Assembly (NCBI GenBank): GCA_031258625.1
Contig: JAIRMO010000158.1
Coordinates: forward strand, 1 to 8,138
DNA from: Spirochaetaceae bacterium
GTDB lineage: Bacteria; Spirochaetota; Spirochaetia; Treponematales; Breznakiellaceae
Length of the DNA: 8,138 nucleotides
Reading direction: 5' to 3'
Made by a program: the position numbers and the translations under genes. The notes below the pieces were generated by a model. It saw nothing but the letters and a program-made list of their open reading frames with translations. It did no database searches and was not told the origin of the DNA. Shown piece after piece: positions 1-7,104 of the stretch. The first letter of the stretch is position 1, and each line of letters starts with the position of its first letter.

Positions 1-455
1 CGGGCGTCAGAATCCGCCCGGTCTCCGGCGGACTTTTCCGTTCCCGCGTCAAAATCAATATCGGAAATATCAAAAAGATCGTCCGATATATCGGACGTAT
101 TATCTGAAAACAAGTCAAAGGCATCGTCGGTTTCGGCAGCGGGAAGGGGCTTGTCTTTAATAAAAGAATCAAAATCCGATAGATCCCCCATCTCCGGGAT
201 CGAAAAATCCCCCTCCTCGATTTCCGCTTTTACATCAAAATCCGACAGATCTTCCATATCCGGCAAGGTTATCTCTCCAAAATCCGGCAGATCGTCCGGA
301 TCAGGCAGGATTTCCTCACTATTTTGACTTTCGGTATTTACGGAAGAAAGGTCCTGGGGTTCACTTTTTACCCATACCCCATATTCATCGAGTTCATCGG
401 CGGAACCTATGGTGCCACGATCAGAATATATAGAAGGTTTTTTCTCATTTGCCAT
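1..455 (-). CDS. Acidic Asp-rich repeat protein, N-terminal part (runs off window)
   Basis: The reading frame is open from the ATG at 455 down to base 1, giving 151 codons with no stop, so the C-terminal part lies outside the window. The start is supported by GGAG about 6 bases upstream; an in-frame ATG 12 bases earlier (467) has no such site. The visible protein has no signal peptide or membrane segment and is strongly acidic. A short motif recurs: DLPDFGE, DLSDFDVK and DLSDFDSF at roughly residues 58, 73 and 98, and further Asp/Ile/Phe-rich stretches (DISDDLFDISDIDFD) follow near residue 130. Composition suggests a disordered cytoplasmic linker or a docking surface. I do not recognise the family, and a folded domain may follow to the left. 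It is transcribed divergently from the FtsB-like gene. Function unknown. Confidence 0.72.
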   Translation of the reverse strand, partial: MANEKKPSIYSDRGTIGSADELDEYGVWVKSEPQDLSSVNTESQNSEEILPDPDDLPDFGEITLPDMEDLSDFDVKAEIEEGDFSIPEMGDLSDFDSFIKDKPLPAAETDDAFDLFSDNTSDISDDLFDISDIDFDAGTEKSAGDRADSDA

Positions 456-482
456 GACCCGCTCCATAAAATTAGAACTTAG

Positions 483-506
483 AAAAGCGGTCTAAAGCCC
501 GCTTTT
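483..506. repeat. 8-bp perfect hairpin with T/A tracts in the divergent spacer
   Basis: AAAAGCGG (483-490) pairs with CCGCTTTT (499-506) across an 8-base loop. The T and A tracts at its ends make it look like a weak two-way terminator, but it lies upstream of both neighbouring genes. It would fall in the untranslated leader of the acidic-protein gene (start 455). A leader or attenuation role is as likely as termination. Confidence 0.5.
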
Positions 507-514
507 TAAGCCAC

Positions 515-551
515 GGCCGGGGCCGCAATTTACCCTTTTGCGACCCCGGTC
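515..551. repeat. GC-rich hairpin in the divergent spacer
   Basis: CCGGGGCCGCAA (517-528) pairs with TTGCGACCCCGG (538-549) with one mismatch across a 9-base loop; one G.T and one G-C pair extend it to 515/551. No T run follows on either strand, so it is not a normal intrinsic terminator. The rest of the 456-737 spacer is AT-rich, with TTTTAAAA-type palindromes near 605-650, and has no gene that I can see. Confidence 0.55.
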
Positions 552-737
552 TTGGCGTATACATATATCCCCTATATCGGCATTTTTTTCCAACTATGTA
601 GGGGTTTTTAAAAGCCTCTATGCTAAGATAATCGGACCTTTTAAAACCATCCCTCCCTTTGATGTTAGCCCAGGGTTTTTCCCATTGTCAATGGCGATTT
701 ATTAAGAATAGCCGGAAAGTAGCCGTAAATCAAAGTA

Positions 738-1175
738 ATGAAATATCTTATCATCCTTTGGGGCACCGTAACCCTCTATACGCTCAGTCCGGTTTTTACC
801 GGGGACAGCGGGCTTCCAGCCTATCATGAACTCAGTATAGAACGGGATAAACAGAAATTGACTATCGAGACCCTCAAAGAAAAAAACCGTGAACTTGAGG
901 GCTTCCGGGATGCCCTTCTGTACGATTCGGACACCGTCGCGGTCTATGCCCGGGAACTGGGGTTTGGCCGGGATGATGAAGTTTTTATCCGCATTGTAGG
1001 TTTTGATGAACGGCTGAAGCAGCCCATCGCCCCAGGGGAAGTTACCCGCGTCCTCCGGAAGGCGCATACCGCCGACCGGCTCCTCCGGATCATCACCTTT
1101 TGTACCGGGATGGGGAGCATCATCCTCGTGGGGATCTTCGATTTTTTGCGGCGCCGGCCTAACGGCCGTATTTAG
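738..1175 (+). CDS. FtsB/DivIC-like septum formation initiator protein
   Basis: A 145-residue protein. An N-terminal hydrophobic segment (about residues 3-20) is followed by a charged, heptad-like stretch (about 30-60), then the sequence YARELGFGRDDEVFIRI, which resembles the end of the FtsB/DivIC domain. Family members are small bitopic division proteins that bridge FtsL, FtsQ and the septal synthase. Unusually, this one has a second hydrophobic segment near the C-terminus (about 114-135) followed by RRRP, so it may span the membrane twice. The ATG at 738 is the first start after an in-frame TAA (726-728), but no clear ribosome-binding site precedes it. Its 3' end overlaps the converging gene by 17 bp. 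The family call rests on architecture and the ARELGF-type motif. Confidence 0.72.
   Translation: MKYLIILWGTVTLYTLSPVFTGDSGLPAYHELSIERDKQKLTIETLKEKNRELEGFRDALLYDSDTVAVYARELGFGRDDEVFIRIVGFDERLKQPIAPGEVTRVLRKAHTADRLLRIITFCTGMGSIILVGIFDFLRRRPNGRI
1155..1168. terminator. Small hairpin at the convergent gene overlap (possible two-way terminator)
   Basis: CGGCC (1155-1159) pairs with GGCCG (1164-1168) around a 4-base loop, exactly where the two convergent genes overlap and just before an AT-rich stretch. It is short and has no long T run, so termination here is only a possibility. Confidence 0.25.
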
Positions 1176-1992
1176 TCCATTCCGCCGATATTTCGGTACC
1201 GGGAACCAACTCCAGGATATTAGCCCCCTCGTACCGTACCCCGGTTCCGATCCTTTTCCCCCGGAGCAGCTTCCCTTTTTCATAGAGCCGGAATTCCCAT
1301 CGCATCGGTTCCGCTTCGGCGCTCAACTGTCTTGCCACATGGTAAGGCAGGGGATGATAAAACCGTTCCGTGTTCGGGGAATTTTGAAACACCTTGAGGG
1401 TGTTGTCTTCGATGGTGTAGATAAGGTTCATCTGAACCCCGGAAGTAAAAACCGCCGTCCCCGCCAAGTTCCGGCTGAGGCGGACCACCTGTATCTCCCC
1501 GTCCCCCCTCCAGGTGCCGGCGAGCTTGGTTGCCGTCAACTGCTCCTGAGGATCCGATTCGGTCCGGATCGTTTCCCCGGTGGTAACCGCGACGGTTACG
1601 ATGGACCGGACTTTTAAGATCAGATCGCTTAACGTTTTATGGGTGGAGGTGTACAAAAACCGTTCGCCGGTGGTTTGTTTATGGATCTCCAATATGAGGA
1701 TCCGGTTTGCCCCTTCCTGACTGATACTCCCCGAAAAGATATATTCCGGGGGCCGGAAAAGCCCGGAATTATAGGATACGTCGAGGTTAGCGGCCGGATC
1801 GAGGCGAATCACCTCATTTCCCATCTCCTCCATATAGGATTGGATTAAAGACTCAATGATCCCCGCTTCATCGGTCCGTATACCCTGGGTGGTAAAGGGC
1901 ATGATTCCGATCAGGGGTTTGTGATCCTGGGAATAAAGCATGAAGGGGGGAAAAATAAAAAATATCCAAAAATAAAGACATTTTTTTTTCAT
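1159..1992 (-). CDS. Exported protein of unknown function (signal peptide, TolB/CsgG-like N-half, beta-rich C-half)
   Basis: A 277-residue protein starting MKKK, then a hydrophobic stretch ending near LYSQ (residues 5-22), which fits a cleavable signal peptide; there is no lipobox Cys after the hydrophobic core. Residues 25-140 (KPLIGIMPFTTQG..., alternating strands and helices) recall the fold of CsgG/TolB-N-like periplasmic domains. Residues 155-277 start LAGTWRGDGEIQV and are beta-rich, resembling a small lipocalin-like barrel. Both comparisons are by pattern only. The ATG at 1992 is the first start after an in-frame TGA, and no Shine-Dalgarno is visible; TATATT lies 6 bases upstream. It follows smpB by 89 bp on the same strand, so it may be co-transcribed or have its own promoter. 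Likely periplasmic or envelope protein. Confidence 0.75.
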   Translation of the reverse strand: MKKKCLYFWIFFIFPPFMLYSQDHKPLIGIMPFTTQGIRTDEAGIIESLIQSYMEEMGNEVIRLDPAANLDVSYNSGLFRPPEYIFSGSISQEGANRILILEIHKQTTGERFLYTSTHKTLSDLILKVRSIVTVAVTTGETIRTESDPQEQLTATKLAGTWRGDGEIQVVRLSRNLAGTAVFTSGVQMNLIYTIEDNTLKVFQNSPNTERFYHPLPYHVARQLSAEAEPMRWEFRLYEKGKLLRGKRIGTGVRYEGANILELVPGTEISAEWTKYGR

Positions 1993-2081
1993 ACTATGAA
2001 TATATCACGGAATATTAAAAAAACTGATAAACGCCCAAAACTTTACCGAATTTTCACGATTCTCCTGATAAAGGGGGAATT

Positions 2082-2543
2082 TCAATGCAGCCTTTCCCGA
2101 AATTCCCGGGATACTTCCCGTTTTATATCCCGTTCCCGGATATCCGCCCGTTTATCATAGACTTTTTTCCCCTTACAGAGCCCCAATTCTACCTTGACCC
2201 GGCTTTTTTTGAAATAAAAGGAAAGGGGAATCAGGGTATACCCCTTTTCCTCGACCTTACGGCTTATCCGTTTTATTTCTTCTTTGTGGAGGAGCAGCCG
2301 TTTTTTTCGATCCGGGTCGTGGTTAAAAATGGAAGAATAGGGATTTTCGGCTATTCTGAAGGAACGGAGCCAGATTTCTCCCCCCGTTACTTCCGCCCAT
2401 GCGTCGGGGAAGGATATTTTTCCGTCCCGAAGGGACTTAACCTCGGTCCCCAAAAGCTCTATGCCGCATTCGTATTGATCATCCACCGTATAATCGTACC
2501 GGGCCTTGCGGTTCAGGGCGATGATCTTGATCCCTTCACTCAT
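2082..2543 (-). CDS. smpB: SsrA-binding protein SmpB
   Basis: SmpB binds tmRNA (SsrA) and delivers it with EF-Tu to stalled ribosomes for trans-translation. The 153-residue length is normal for the family. Diagnostic stretches are present in order: NRKARYDYTV near the N-terminus, GIELLGTEVKSLRDGKI (27-43), FNHDPDRKKRLLLHKEEI (73-90), KGYTLIPLSFYFK (99-111), and GLCKGKKVYDKR (121-132), followed by a basic C-terminal tail that in the family enters the ribosomal A site and mRNA channel. The start ATG overlaps the stop of the upstream PEGA/SUMF1 gene (ATGA, 2540-2543), and GGGAGG lies about 6 bases upstream, inside the end of that gene. Translation is therefore probably coupled. No tmRNA gene was seen in this window. 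Confidence 0.96.
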   Translation of the reverse strand: MSEGIKIIALNRKARYDYTVDDQYECGIELLGTEVKSLRDGKISFPDAWAEVTGGEIWLRSFRIAENPYSSIFNHDPDRKKRLLLHKEEIKRISRKVEEKGYTLIPLSFYFKKSRVKVELGLCKGKKVYDKRADIRERDIKREVSREFRERLH

Positions 2544-4048
2544 GGCGCCTCCCGGGGGGCGATGACCGGTCTGAATGAAACAAAGGGCGAACAGGACGAA
2601 GGGGGGAGGGAAGCCCTGGTTTCGATATCAACGGAACCCGGAAGGCTTACCCAGGAACCGCCCTTTACCGGCCGTTCCGGGGAACGGATATCCTGAATTA
2701 TTTCTCCCCCCGCGGGGAGGAAAGGCAGGGGGACAAAGGGATCTCCGCACCATTCCCACAGACCGCCGGGCATATCCAGGGAAAGATCCCCCCGTTGACT
2801 GAGCTTTGCCGCGTATTCCCACTCCGCTTCCGTAGGGAGCCGCACCTCATAGCCCGAGAGGGCGGGGGGAAGAAACCGGGAGAGCCACCGGCAGTAGGCC
2901 TGGGCCGCGTGCCAGGAGACCCCGGGAACCGTGGGGTAAGGATAGGCGGGGTTATCCGCAGGGAGGAGGTAATCCGAATTGACCAATCCCCGTTCCGCCA
3001 AATCCGGGGTGTTTTCCCCCCGCCACTCGGGCTCGTCGGCCAGAAATTTATCCCAGGCTTCGGTACTTACCTCGGCGGCGGCGATCCAGAAGTTTTCGAT
3101 GATCGTGGAATGGGGGAAAGGACGCCCTTGTACCAGGGGCCCGCCGGACAGCTCCCTGAAATTCAGGGCGCCTATTTCCATGACCGCCCCGGAGGCAGAT
3201 CCTAAGGAAGAAGCCGCTTCGGAGGCAGCTCCCAAGGCGGCGGCCCCTTCCTGGTCCTTTTGGTGCCAGGAGGAATTGACCAGGACATCGGCGGCCTCCG
3301 GGGGCAGTACCGCCCCGAGCCATGCGGCGGCCCCCGGGGTTTCGCCCAGATAGGCCAGGATCTCCTCCGCGGAACGGAGCAGGGTTACCGGTGAAGGGGA
3401 TACCCCTCCGTTGTCTATGAGGAATTTTGCCCGCAGGACATCCCGAAGGGCCGCCCTGGTGGAGGCAAACCGGAGGGCCCCCGTGAGGATTTCGGTGAAA
3501 TTTTCCCGGATCAGGGGGTCCTTTCCGGCGGGTCCCGCCCGGTATGCCCCTTCGGAGAGACTCAAGGGGATCTGAAACGCCGCGGTGGGTTCCCCGGCGA
3601 AGGACCACGCGGCGTAATCCGCAGCCCCCAAGACCAGGACCGTCCGGGGATTATCGCTTTGGAGTTCCCCGGTAATATATTCTTTATGGGGAAACAGGGC
3701 CGAGGCGAAGATCCTGCCGGGGATCTCCGCCTCTATCCGCCGGGTTTTAAAACCCGGCAGGACCAATTCAATCACCCGGTTTCCCCGGGGTATAAAGAGC
3801 TCGCAGGGGGTTACCCCCAGGGTTACCCCGTCTACCCGGACCGCCGCCCCCGACGGTTCGGATCTGAGGACCCCTAAGCTGCCGGGGTTGGCGAGCCCCG
3901 GATATATCAAGATAAAAACGAGGACGGTCACCAGGATAAGGCCATAGAGGAAGGTCAAATAGACCCCCGGTCTAACGCCGAAAAGGGGGGCAAGCCGAAC
4001 CTGATCTTCTGCGGTTGTTTCCTCCGGGCCGGTTTTTTTTCCAAACAT
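2540..4048 (-). CDS. Membrane-anchored PEGA plus SUMF1 (FGE-like) domain protein
   Basis: From the ATG at 4048 the protein has 502 residues. A short cytoplasmic N-terminus is followed by one membrane segment (about 31-50), then a PEGA domain (about 57-110, GVLRSEPSGAAVRVDG...), an Ala/Ser-rich low-complexity stretch (268-289), and a SUMF1/formylglycine-generating-enzyme fold (about 288-498). The fold is marked by VPGVSWHAAQAYCRWLS (374-390), RLPTEAEWEYAA (403-414), GGLWEWCGDPF and VKGGSW (461-466). Enzymes of this family carry two catalytic Cys just after the GGSW/Y motif. Here that stretch reads VSLPGSVDIETRASL, so both are missing and sulfatase activation is unlikely; a binding or structural role in the envelope is more probable. 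A TTG at 4084 would add 12 residues but lies inside the -35 box. First gene of the operon with smpB. Confidence 0.85.
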   Translation of the reverse strand: MFGKKTGPEETTAEDQVRLAPLFGVRPGVYLTFLYGLILVTVLVFILIYPGLANPGSLGVLRSEPSGAAVRVDGVTLGVTPCELFIPRGNRVIELVLPGFKTRRIEAEIPGRIFASALFPHKEYITGELQSDNPRTVLVLGAADYAAWSFAGEPTAAFQIPLSLSEGAYRAGPAGKDPLIRENFTEILTGALRFASTRAALRDVLRAKFLIDNGGVSPSPVTLLRSAEEILAYLGETPGAAAWLGAVLPPEAADVLVNSSWHQKDQEGAAALGAASEAASSLGSASGAVMEIGALNFRELSGGPLVQGRPFPHSTIIENFWIAAAEVSTEAWDKFLADEPEWRGENTPDLAERGLVNSDYLLPADNPAYPYPTVPGVSWHAAQAYCRWLSRFLPPALSGYEVRLPTEAEWEYAAKLSQRGDLSLDMPGGLWEWCGDPFVPLPFLPAGGEIIQDIRSPERPVKGGSWVSLPGSVDIETRASLPPSSCSPFVSFRPVIAPREAP

Positions 4049-4054
4049 GGCGGC

Positions 4055-4084
4055 ATTATAGGACTCCCGTCTATATCTTGTCAA
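4055..4084 (-). promoter_or_regulatory. Consensus sigma-70-type promoter TTGACA-N18-TATAAT, predicted leaderless
   Basis: On the minus strand, TTGACA (4084-4079) and TATAAT (4060-4055) are both exact consensus hexamers with an 18-base spacer. Six bases after TATAAT comes the ATG of the PEGA/SUMF1 gene (4048). Normal start-site distance from a -10 box puts +1 at or one base before that ATG, so the mRNA should have no leader. The same -35 stretch reads TTGTCA on the plus strand (4078-4083), so a weaker divergent promoter for lepB could overlap it (TAGTTT at 4101-4106, 17-base spacer), but that half is weak. Confidence 0.8.
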
Positions 4085-4096
4085 CGATGATATTTC

Positions 4097-5098
4097 ATGA
4101 TAGTTTTTTTATACATGACAGATGATATTGATTTTTTCGATCGGGTCCGGAGAATTACCGAAGTTTACCTTACCCGCAGGCGCAGGATCCGCCGGATCAA
4201 AAGGGAAAAACAGAAGAAAAAAAATCCCATCATGGATTGGCTTGAAGCCTTTGTATGGGCCGCCGGGGTGGTACTCCTCATTAACCAGTACCTGTTACAG
4301 GCCTACCAAATCCCGTCGGGTTCCATGATTGATACCCTTCTTATCGGGGATCGGGTTTTTGTCAATAAGATCATCTACGGCCCTGAGCTGCTTCCGGGGC
4401 TGGGGAAACTCCCCAGTCCCATAAAACCAAAACGGAACGACATTATTATATTTGAAAATCCTTCGTATATTTCCCGGGGGCCTGTTTTTGATATTGTCCA
4501 GCGGATCATCTATATGCTTACCCTGTCCTTTGTGGATATTGACCGGGATGAGGCCGGGGAGCCCAAGGCCCATTTCCTTATAAAACGGGCGGTAGGGGTG
4601 GCCGGGGACCGGTTTGCCATGGATAAGGGGGAATTCCGGATCCGTTTTGCCGGGGAAGACCGGTGGGTTACGGAACGGGAATACGCGGCGGCCCGGAATT
4701 TAAACTATCACATCAGCCGGCTGATAGAACCGTCGGATTATCCGGCCCTGGCGGCGGCGGGGAAACTTACCGCCTATACCAATCTGGGATTACCCCCTCC
4801 GGAACACCTCCTTACCGCCGGTACGGCCCGGAACTGGTCTTACCCGGATTATCTTTTTCATGAACAGTCCCGGCTGGAATTACTCCGGGCCGCCCATCCT
4901 GAGGATGAACGGTATGGGTTAGCCCTGACCCGGTATATTCAAGGATGGTATATCCCCGAGGGCAGGATTTTTCCCCTGGGGGACAACCGGGATAATTCCC
5001 GGGACGGACGGTATTTTAATCCGGTCCGGGTGTCCAAGGTATTGGGAAAGGGGTCTATAATTTATTGGCCCCTTCCACGGATGGGTTTTATACGGTGA
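4097..5098 (+). CDS. lepB: Signal peptidase I
   Basis: Cuts signal peptides from exported proteins on the outer face of the cytoplasmic membrane, using a Ser/Lys dyad. The 333-residue protein has a very basic cytoplasmic N-terminus (residues 17-45, many Arg/Lys), one membrane segment (about 50-66), then QIPSGSM with the nucleophile Ser76, FLIKRAVGVAGD with the general base Lys163, and LGDNRDNSRDGRYFNPV (box E, about 294-310). An insertion of about 120 residues separates the Lys box from box E, as in Gram-negative type enzymes with an extra beta domain. Two starts are possible: ATG 4097 or ATG 4115 (MTDDIDFF), neither with a Shine-Dalgarno. It is divergent from the PEGA/SUMF1 gene with under 50 bp between them, and first of an operon with the second signal peptidase homologue and hemW. 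Confidence 0.93.
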   Translation: MIVFLYMTDDIDFFDRVRRITEVYLTRRRRIRRIKREKQKKKNPIMDWLEAFVWAAGVVLLINQYLLQAYQIPSGSMIDTLLIGDRVFVNKIIYGPELLPGLGKLPSPIKPKRNDIIIFENPSYISRGPVFDIVQRIIYMLTLSFVDIDRDEAGEPKAHFLIKRAVGVAGDRFAMDKGEFRIRFAGEDRWVTEREYAAARNLNYHISRLIEPSDYPALAAAGKLTAYTNLGLPPPEHLLTAGTARNWSYPDYLFHEQSRLELLRAAHPEDERYGLALTRYIQGWYIPEGRIFPLGDNRDNSRDGRYFNPVRVSKVLGKGSIIYWPLPRMGFIR

Positions 5099-5116
5099 GT
5101 GGATAAGGATTCGGAC

Positions 5117-5845
5117 ATGTTCGATAAATGGCGTAAATATTCCTATACCGCGCAAAAAAGCCAATGGCTTTTTGTACGCTGGATATTGATAGGGATAGCA
5201 GCTTTTTTTCTCTTGTATACCCTGCTTACGAGTTTTTTATTTTCCACGCGGGTTCTGGAAAATGAAACCATGCAGCCCGGTCTTCGGGGGGGGGACCGGT
5301 TTATCCTCTCTTCCTTTGGGCTAAACCGGTTGATCCCCCCAGGGGTATGGATCAACCGGTCCCTGCCCTTCAGCAGGGGACAGGTGGTGTTAGTGGATAC
5401 GGCGTTAAACGAAAAGGGAAATATTTTTATCGGCTTTTTAGATGTCCTGGTCCGATTCATTACCGCCCAACAGGTGAGTGTCGTCAATCGGGAGGAACAT
5501 TTTTTTATTAAGCGGGTGATAGCCCTGCCGGGGGATGAAGTCTCCATGACCAAATTTGTCCTGCGGGTCAAACCCCGGGACGGAACCTATAGTTATACGG
5601 AATTTGAATTATCCGACCGGCCCTATGATATCACCATACCCCAGGTCCCGGCCCTTTGGGACGAATCGATCCCCTTCTCCGGGAATATGGGCCCGGTTAT
5701 TTTGGGGGATGATGAATGTTTTGTCCTTTCCGATGACCGGGGTAATACCAATGATTCCCGGACCTGGGGGCCTATTTCCACGGACCTTATCACCGGGAGG
5801 GTCCTCTTCCGGTATTGGCCCCTGAACCGCCTTGGCCGGCCCTGA
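5117..5845 (+). CDS. Signal peptidase I paralogue with Thr at the nucleophile position
   Basis: A 242-residue S26-family protein. An N-terminal membrane segment (about 20-43) is followed by VLENETMQPGL, where the usual Ser before Met is Thr51 (ACC at 5267-5269). The base Lys132 is kept in FFIKRVIALPGD, and box E is recognisable but altered (SDDRGNTNDSRTWGPI, about 205-220). Thr could still act as a nucleophile, or the protein may be a non-catalytic partner of the adjacent true LepB. I choose ATG 5117 because AAGGA (5105-5109) lies 7 bases upstream; a GTG at 5099, directly after the lepB stop, has no such site. A run of nine G (5286-5294) encodes RGG just after the active-site position. The end overlaps the hemW start by 14 bp. 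Confidence 0.85.
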   Translation: MFDKWRKYSYTAQKSQWLFVRWILIGIAAFFLLYTLLTSFLFSTRVLENETMQPGLRGGDRFILSSFGLNRLIPPGVWINRSLPFSRGQVVLVDTALNEKGNIFIGFLDVLVRFITAQQVSVVNREEHFFIKRVIALPGDEVSMTKFVLRVKPRDGTYSYTEFELSDRPYDITIPQVPALWDESIPFSGNMGPVILGDDECFVLSDDRGNTNDSRTWGPISTDLITGRVLFRYWPLNRLGRP

Positions 5846-7064
5846 GGTCTCCTGTTCCCTCTACATCCACATCCCCTTCTGCGCCGGCGCCTGCGATTAC
5901 TGTGATTTTTATTCCGTCCCGGTAAGCGCCGGGGATCCCCGGCTTGACCGTTATGTGGACGCCCTCCTGGCCGATGGGGAATATACCCTGGCCGCGTTCG
6001 GCATTAAAGAGGTTCCCACCCTGTATATAGGGGGGGGGACCCCTTCCCTGTTGGGGCCGGAGCGGATGGGCCGTCTCCTTGAGGGGATCCGTTCCCTTGT
6101 GCCGGCCCCCTTTCCGGAGATCACCGTGGAGGCCAACCCCGAGTCCGCGGACGGGCCATTCCTGGAAGCCTGCCGGGATGGGGGGGTAAAACGGCTCAGC
6201 CTGGGGGTTCAGACCTTCCACGAACCCTCCCGGCGGCTGGTTCACCGGGTAGGGGAGGGGGCCCTGCTCCCGGAGGGGCTTCGCCTGGCCCGGGAATACT
6301 TCGGCGGCGCTTTTTCCGCGGACCTTATCACCGGCCTCCCCGGCCAGAATGGGGAGGCGCTACGGAAGGACTTGGAGAAACTCCTGTCCTTTGCCCCCGG
6401 TCATGTTTCCCTCTACGCCCTTACCCCCGAAGCCGGGACCCCCCTGGGGGAGGAAGACCGGTTTACGGCCCTCCTCCCCCCGGCGGATGAGGCGGATCGG
6501 CTGTGGCTTATGGGGCGGGATTTCTTGGAACAGGCGGGGTACGGCCAGTATGAGGTATCAAACTTCGCCCTGCCGGGGAGGGCCTCCGCCCACAATATCC
6601 GCTACTGGCGTATGGAGAACTGGCTGGGCCTGGGGCCTGCCGCATCGGGGACGGTTATCGACGACCGGGCGGGCCGGGGGACCCGTTACACCATCGGGGC
6701 GGACGCGGCGGCCTACCTCGGGGCTTCCGTTGGGGACCGGGCCCCCGCTCCCGCTCCGGCTGAGGGGGCCATGGTTTCCGTAGAGGCCCTGGATCCCCTG
6801 ACCCTGATGAAGGAGACCTGCCTCATGGGATTCCGGCGCCTTGAGGGCCCGGATCCGCTGCTTTTTACCCGGCGTTTCCGGCGGGATATCCGGGAGTGTA
6901 TTCCCCAGACCCTTGCCCGGTGGCGGGACCGGGGTTTTTTACGGCCGGACAAAATCGCCCTGAACCGGGAGGGGCTGTTGTTTCTGGATCCCTTTTTGAC
7001 GGATTGTTTTGGGGAACTGGAGGTCTGGGGAGGGGATTGGCTCCGCTCTTTTACGGATTTATAG
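5832..7064 (+). CDS. hemW: Radical-SAM heme chaperone HemW (HemN-like)
   Basis: A 410-residue radical-SAM protein. LYIHIPFCAGACDYCDFYS carries the CxxxCxxC cluster motif (Cys17, Cys21, Cys24) for a 4Fe-4S cluster that cleaves S-adenosylmethionine. YIGGGTPS (65-72), EANPES (100-105), RLSLGVQTF (121-129), GLPGQ (168-172), HNIRYW (254-259) and LGLGPAASG are typical of the HemW/HemN group. The motif spacing, length and lack of the extra N-terminal region of true coproporphyrinogen dehydrogenases favour HemW, which binds heme and passes it on. The start must be TTG 5832: an in-frame TGA lies at 5823-5825 and no other usual start codon precedes the IHIPFC motif. It overlaps the upstream gene by 14 bp, so translation is probably coupled. 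Nine G (6030-6038) encode the GGG of GGGTPS. No clear terminator follows. Confidence 0.9.
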   Translation: MAGPEVSCSLYIHIPFCAGACDYCDFYSVPVSAGDPRLDRYVDALLADGEYTLAAFGIKEVPTLYIGGGTPSLLGPERMGRLLEGIRSLVPAPFPEITVEANPESADGPFLEACRDGGVKRLSLGVQTFHEPSRRLVHRVGEGALLPEGLRLAREYFGGAFSADLITGLPGQNGEALRKDLEKLLSFAPGHVSLYALTPEAGTPLGEEDRFTALLPPADEADRLWLMGRDFLEQAGYGQYEVSNFALPGRASAHNIRYWRMENWLGLGPAASGTVIDDRAGRGTRYTIGADAAAYLGASVGDRAPAPAPAEGAMVSVEALDPLTLMKETCLMGFRRLEGPDPLLFTRRFRRDIRECIPQTLARWRDRGFLRPDKIALNREGLLFLDPFLTDCFGELEVWGGDWLRSFTDL

Positions 7065-7104
7065 GGAGGCGGCGTCCCGCAGGGGAAAGGGCCGGCTCCG
7101 GAAT

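Noticed and set aside
2010..2042. GATAAACGCCCAAAA upstream of the 1992 gene as a remnant of element A
   Set aside because: It shares GATAAACGC and CCCAAA words with elements A and B but has no inverted partner or flanking repeat; probably chance.
2085..2822. Plus-strand and other-frame open frames across smpB and the PEGA/SUMF1 gene
   Set aside because: They are shadows of well-supported genes, favoured by the high GC content.
4048..4084. TTG start at 4084 for the PEGA/SUMF1 gene
   Set aside because: It lies inside an exact -35 hexamer, so the transcript would not contain it; ATG 4048 fits the promoter.
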